Of a stretch of DNA of 64,000 bases, positions 62,195 through 64,000 are shown in pieces (positions within the stretch are counted from its first letter, which is position 1; each line of letters starts with the position of its first letter). The stretch comes from Arabidopsis thaliana (Eukaryota; Streptophyta; Magnoliopsida; Brassicales; Brassicaceae): assembly GCF_000001735.4 (NCBI RefSeq), contig NC_003070.9:18337971-18401970 (forward strand). The letters are read 5' to 3'. The notes beneath the pieces were generated by a model. That model ran no database searches, had not been told where the DNA came from, and was given only the letters and a program-made list of their open reading frames with translations. The translations under genes and the position numbers were made by a program.

Positions 62195-62771
62195 AGCTTC
62201 CTTCTTTTTGTTTATCCGTTTTCGTTTTCTTTTCTTCTCGAATCTGTCTTTGTCTTATCACATCCCCTGAAGTGTTATACTTTTTTTTTTTTTGGGTCCG
62301 ATTCATAATATCTGTTTTGTCTTTTTTTTGGTTCTATGTTCTAAATCAAGTAGTAGTAGTAATGAAGTAACTATTCCTAAAGAAATTAAAGGATAAGACT
62401 TTTTTGTTTTTCTTCTTGAGGGTTTGTGTGATCTTGCTTTTACTCCAGAATCTTTTATAGATCTATCTTTTAGATACATTCAAGAATGGTCAAAGTTATG
62501 GATTTTGATCCAATCTTATATTTCTCTCTGAATCCAAGGATCCAATTTATACTCTCTGTATCACACACTTCTATGTATATGTTTGTGATTGATTGCTTCT
62601 GGCTAAAACTTTATAAAGTTTTGACATTTATATGAACGTTCCTGCCTTTTGCTTTTGGTCTTCTTTGCTTGCTCTTATGCAAGTATACTTAAAAGCACTA
62701 TGTGACACATAGTTGTGTGGTGTGTTATACTCCTAAACCAGTTTCAATTTTCTGGTCTTGTTCTCTCTTAG
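62191..62771 (+). other. Leader intron of ABF1
   Basis: A pyrimidine-rich leader exon ends ATATTAG at 62190 before GTAAAGC; a T-rich tract and TCTCTTAG close the intron at 62771, 84 bases before the ABF1 ATG. Long 5' UTR introns are common in this bZIP subfamily. The sequence has no competing coding signal. Confidence 0.65.
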
Positions 62772-62855
62772 GTAAAGCTAAAAGGGTCTGATTCGTTTGT
62801 TTTTTCACTGAAGAATTTGGAAGGAAGTGATTCCGTTGTGAAACAGAAAAGAAGT

Positions 62856-64000
62856 ATGGGTACTCACATTGATATCAACAACTTAGGCGGCGATACTTCT
62901 AGAGGGAATGAGTCAAAGCCATTGGCGAGGCAGTCTTCGTTATATTCCTTAACGTTTGATGAGCTTCAGAGCACATTAGGTGAGCCGGGGAAAGATTTTG
63001 GGTCTATGAATATGGATGAGTTACTCAAGAACATATGGACTGCTGAGGATACTCAAGCCTTTATGACTACTACATCTTCGGTTGCAGCCCCGGGACCTAG
63101 TGGTTTTGTTCCGGGAGGAAATGGTTTACAGAGGCAAGGCTCCTTGACCTTGCCTAGAACGCTTAGTCAGAAGACTGTCGATGAAGTCTGGAAATACCTG
63201 AATTCGAAAGAAGGTAGTAATGGGAATACTGGAACGGATGCGCTTGAGAGGCAACAGACTTTAGGGGAAATGACTCTGGAAGATTTCTTACTCCGTGCTG
63301 GCGTTGTTAAAGAAGATAATACTCAGCAGAACGAAAACAGTAGTAGCGGGTTTTATGCTAACAACGGTGCTGCTGGTTTGGAGTTTGGATTTGGTCAGCC
63401 GAATCAAAACAGCATATCGTTCAACGGGAACAATAGTTCTATGATCATGAATCAAGCACCTGGTTTAGGCCTCAAAGTTGGTGGAACCATGCAGCAGCAG
63501 CAGCAGCCACATCAGCAGCAGTTGCAGCAGCCACATCAGAGACTGCCTCCAACTATCTTTCCAAAACAAGCGAATGTAACATTTGCGGCGCCTGTAAATA
63601 TGGTCAACAGGGGTTTATTTGAGACTAGCGCAGATGGTCCAGCCAACAGTAATATGGGAGGAGCAGGGGGTACTGTTACAGCTACTTCTCCTGGGACGAG
63701 CAGTGCAGAAAACAATACTTGGTCATCACCAGTTCCTTACGTGTTTGGTCGGGGAAGAAGAAGCAATACGGGCCTGGAGAAGGTTGTTGAGAGAAGGCAA
63801 AAGAGAATGATCAAGAATCGGGAATCCGCTGCTAGATCAAGGGCTCGAAAACAGGTAAAGTTACCGTTTTGTTCTCAAAAACTTTGATATCAATATCATC
63901 TAACCAAACTGCCATTACCGTTTTCTTTTCAAGAACTTTGAAATCATTTTGATGTTTTGGCTAAACCTCAGGCTTATACCTTGGAACTGGAAGCTGAGAT
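62856..64000 (+). CDS. ABF1: ABA-responsive bZIP factor ABF1 (3' end outside window)
   Basis: The start is the ATG at 62856 (MGTHIDINNLGG); the frame is open upstream but has no ATG. Coding exons 62856-63854 and 63972-64000, then cut by the window. All conserved AREB/ABF phosphorylation blocks are visible: C1 RQSSLYSLTFDELQSTLG, C2 MDELLKNIWTAE, C3 LQRQGSLTLPRTLSQKTVDEVW and the LERQQTLGEMTLEDFLLRAG block, with R-x-x-S/T sites for SnRK2 kinases. A Gln/His-rich stretch follows, then the basic region RRQKRMIKNRESAARSRARK and the first leucine-zipper residues (AYTLELEAEI). It binds ACGT-core ABRE sites and activates ABA and cold/drought genes in the nucleus. Identified from memory as At1g49720, normally 392 residues. 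Confidence 0.95.

Noticed and set aside
62817-62855. Upstream extension of ABF1 (EGSDSVVKQKRS)
   Set aside because: The first codon is TTG, with no ATG in frame; the real start is at 62856.

Overview
The window looks like nuclear DNA of Arabidopsis thaliana. It is AT-rich, with short GT-AG introns, compact plant genes on both strands, small transposons and a nuclear tRNA gene. From memory of the proteins, not a search, I place it on chromosome 1 at about At1g49560 to At1g49720. Exon coordinates were assembled by hand. For the main genes every junction keeps frame and the totals match the protein lengths I remember.

Layout. 1-2300: decayed papain-like protease relic split by a deleted hAT transposon. 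4755-6131 (+): HHO6-type GARP repressor. 9107-10742 (+): class III peroxidase PER10. 13641-16414 (+): CDPK-related kinase CRK8. 17027-18439 (+): ZOP1 splicing and silencing factor. 19266-22180 (-): RBP47A. 23709-25222 (-): F-box/LRR gene with two frame breaks. 27722-28589 (-): CDK inhibitor KRP7. 30435-37366 (-): presequence protease PREP2 (19 exons, one GC-AG intron). 37727-41766 (-): three tandem carboxylesterases CXE3, CXE4 and CXE5. 43621-48051 (-): NQR, an SDR-quinone reductase fusion. 48440-49516: Mutator-like element with about 330-bp inverted repeats. 49832-49904: tRNA-Arg(CCT). 50326-51191: relic of a LAG1 ceramide synthase beside a 400-bp LTR-kin insertion. 51426-52526 (-): plant protein 1589 family gene. 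53652-55799 (-): core alpha-1,3-fucosyltransferase FUT12. 57608-60576: a 3-kb element with about 500-bp inverted repeats and a 10-bp target duplication, carrying a defensin-like peptide gene. 62096 to the end (+): ABF1, cut by the window edge.

The genes are ordinary dispersed plant genes rather than an operon. Their order parallels a block on chromosome 3 (CRK2, RBP47B, KRP6, PREP1, LOH2, FUT11, ABF4), which fits the ancient whole-genome duplication; the ceramide synthase relic is the lost copy of LOH2.

The most interesting signals are: (1) CXE4 carries an N-terminal organelle-targeting sequence and leader clearly copied from exon 1 of nearby PREP2, a chimeric gene; (2) a defensin-like gene inside a long-TIR element with an intact target duplication, a Pack-MULE candidate; (3) a second, young MULE with an acidic ORF and four copies of an ACGT-centred palindrome; (4) an internal exon duplication in the 1589-family gene; (5) short upstream ORFs ahead of HHO6, CRK8 and ABF1.
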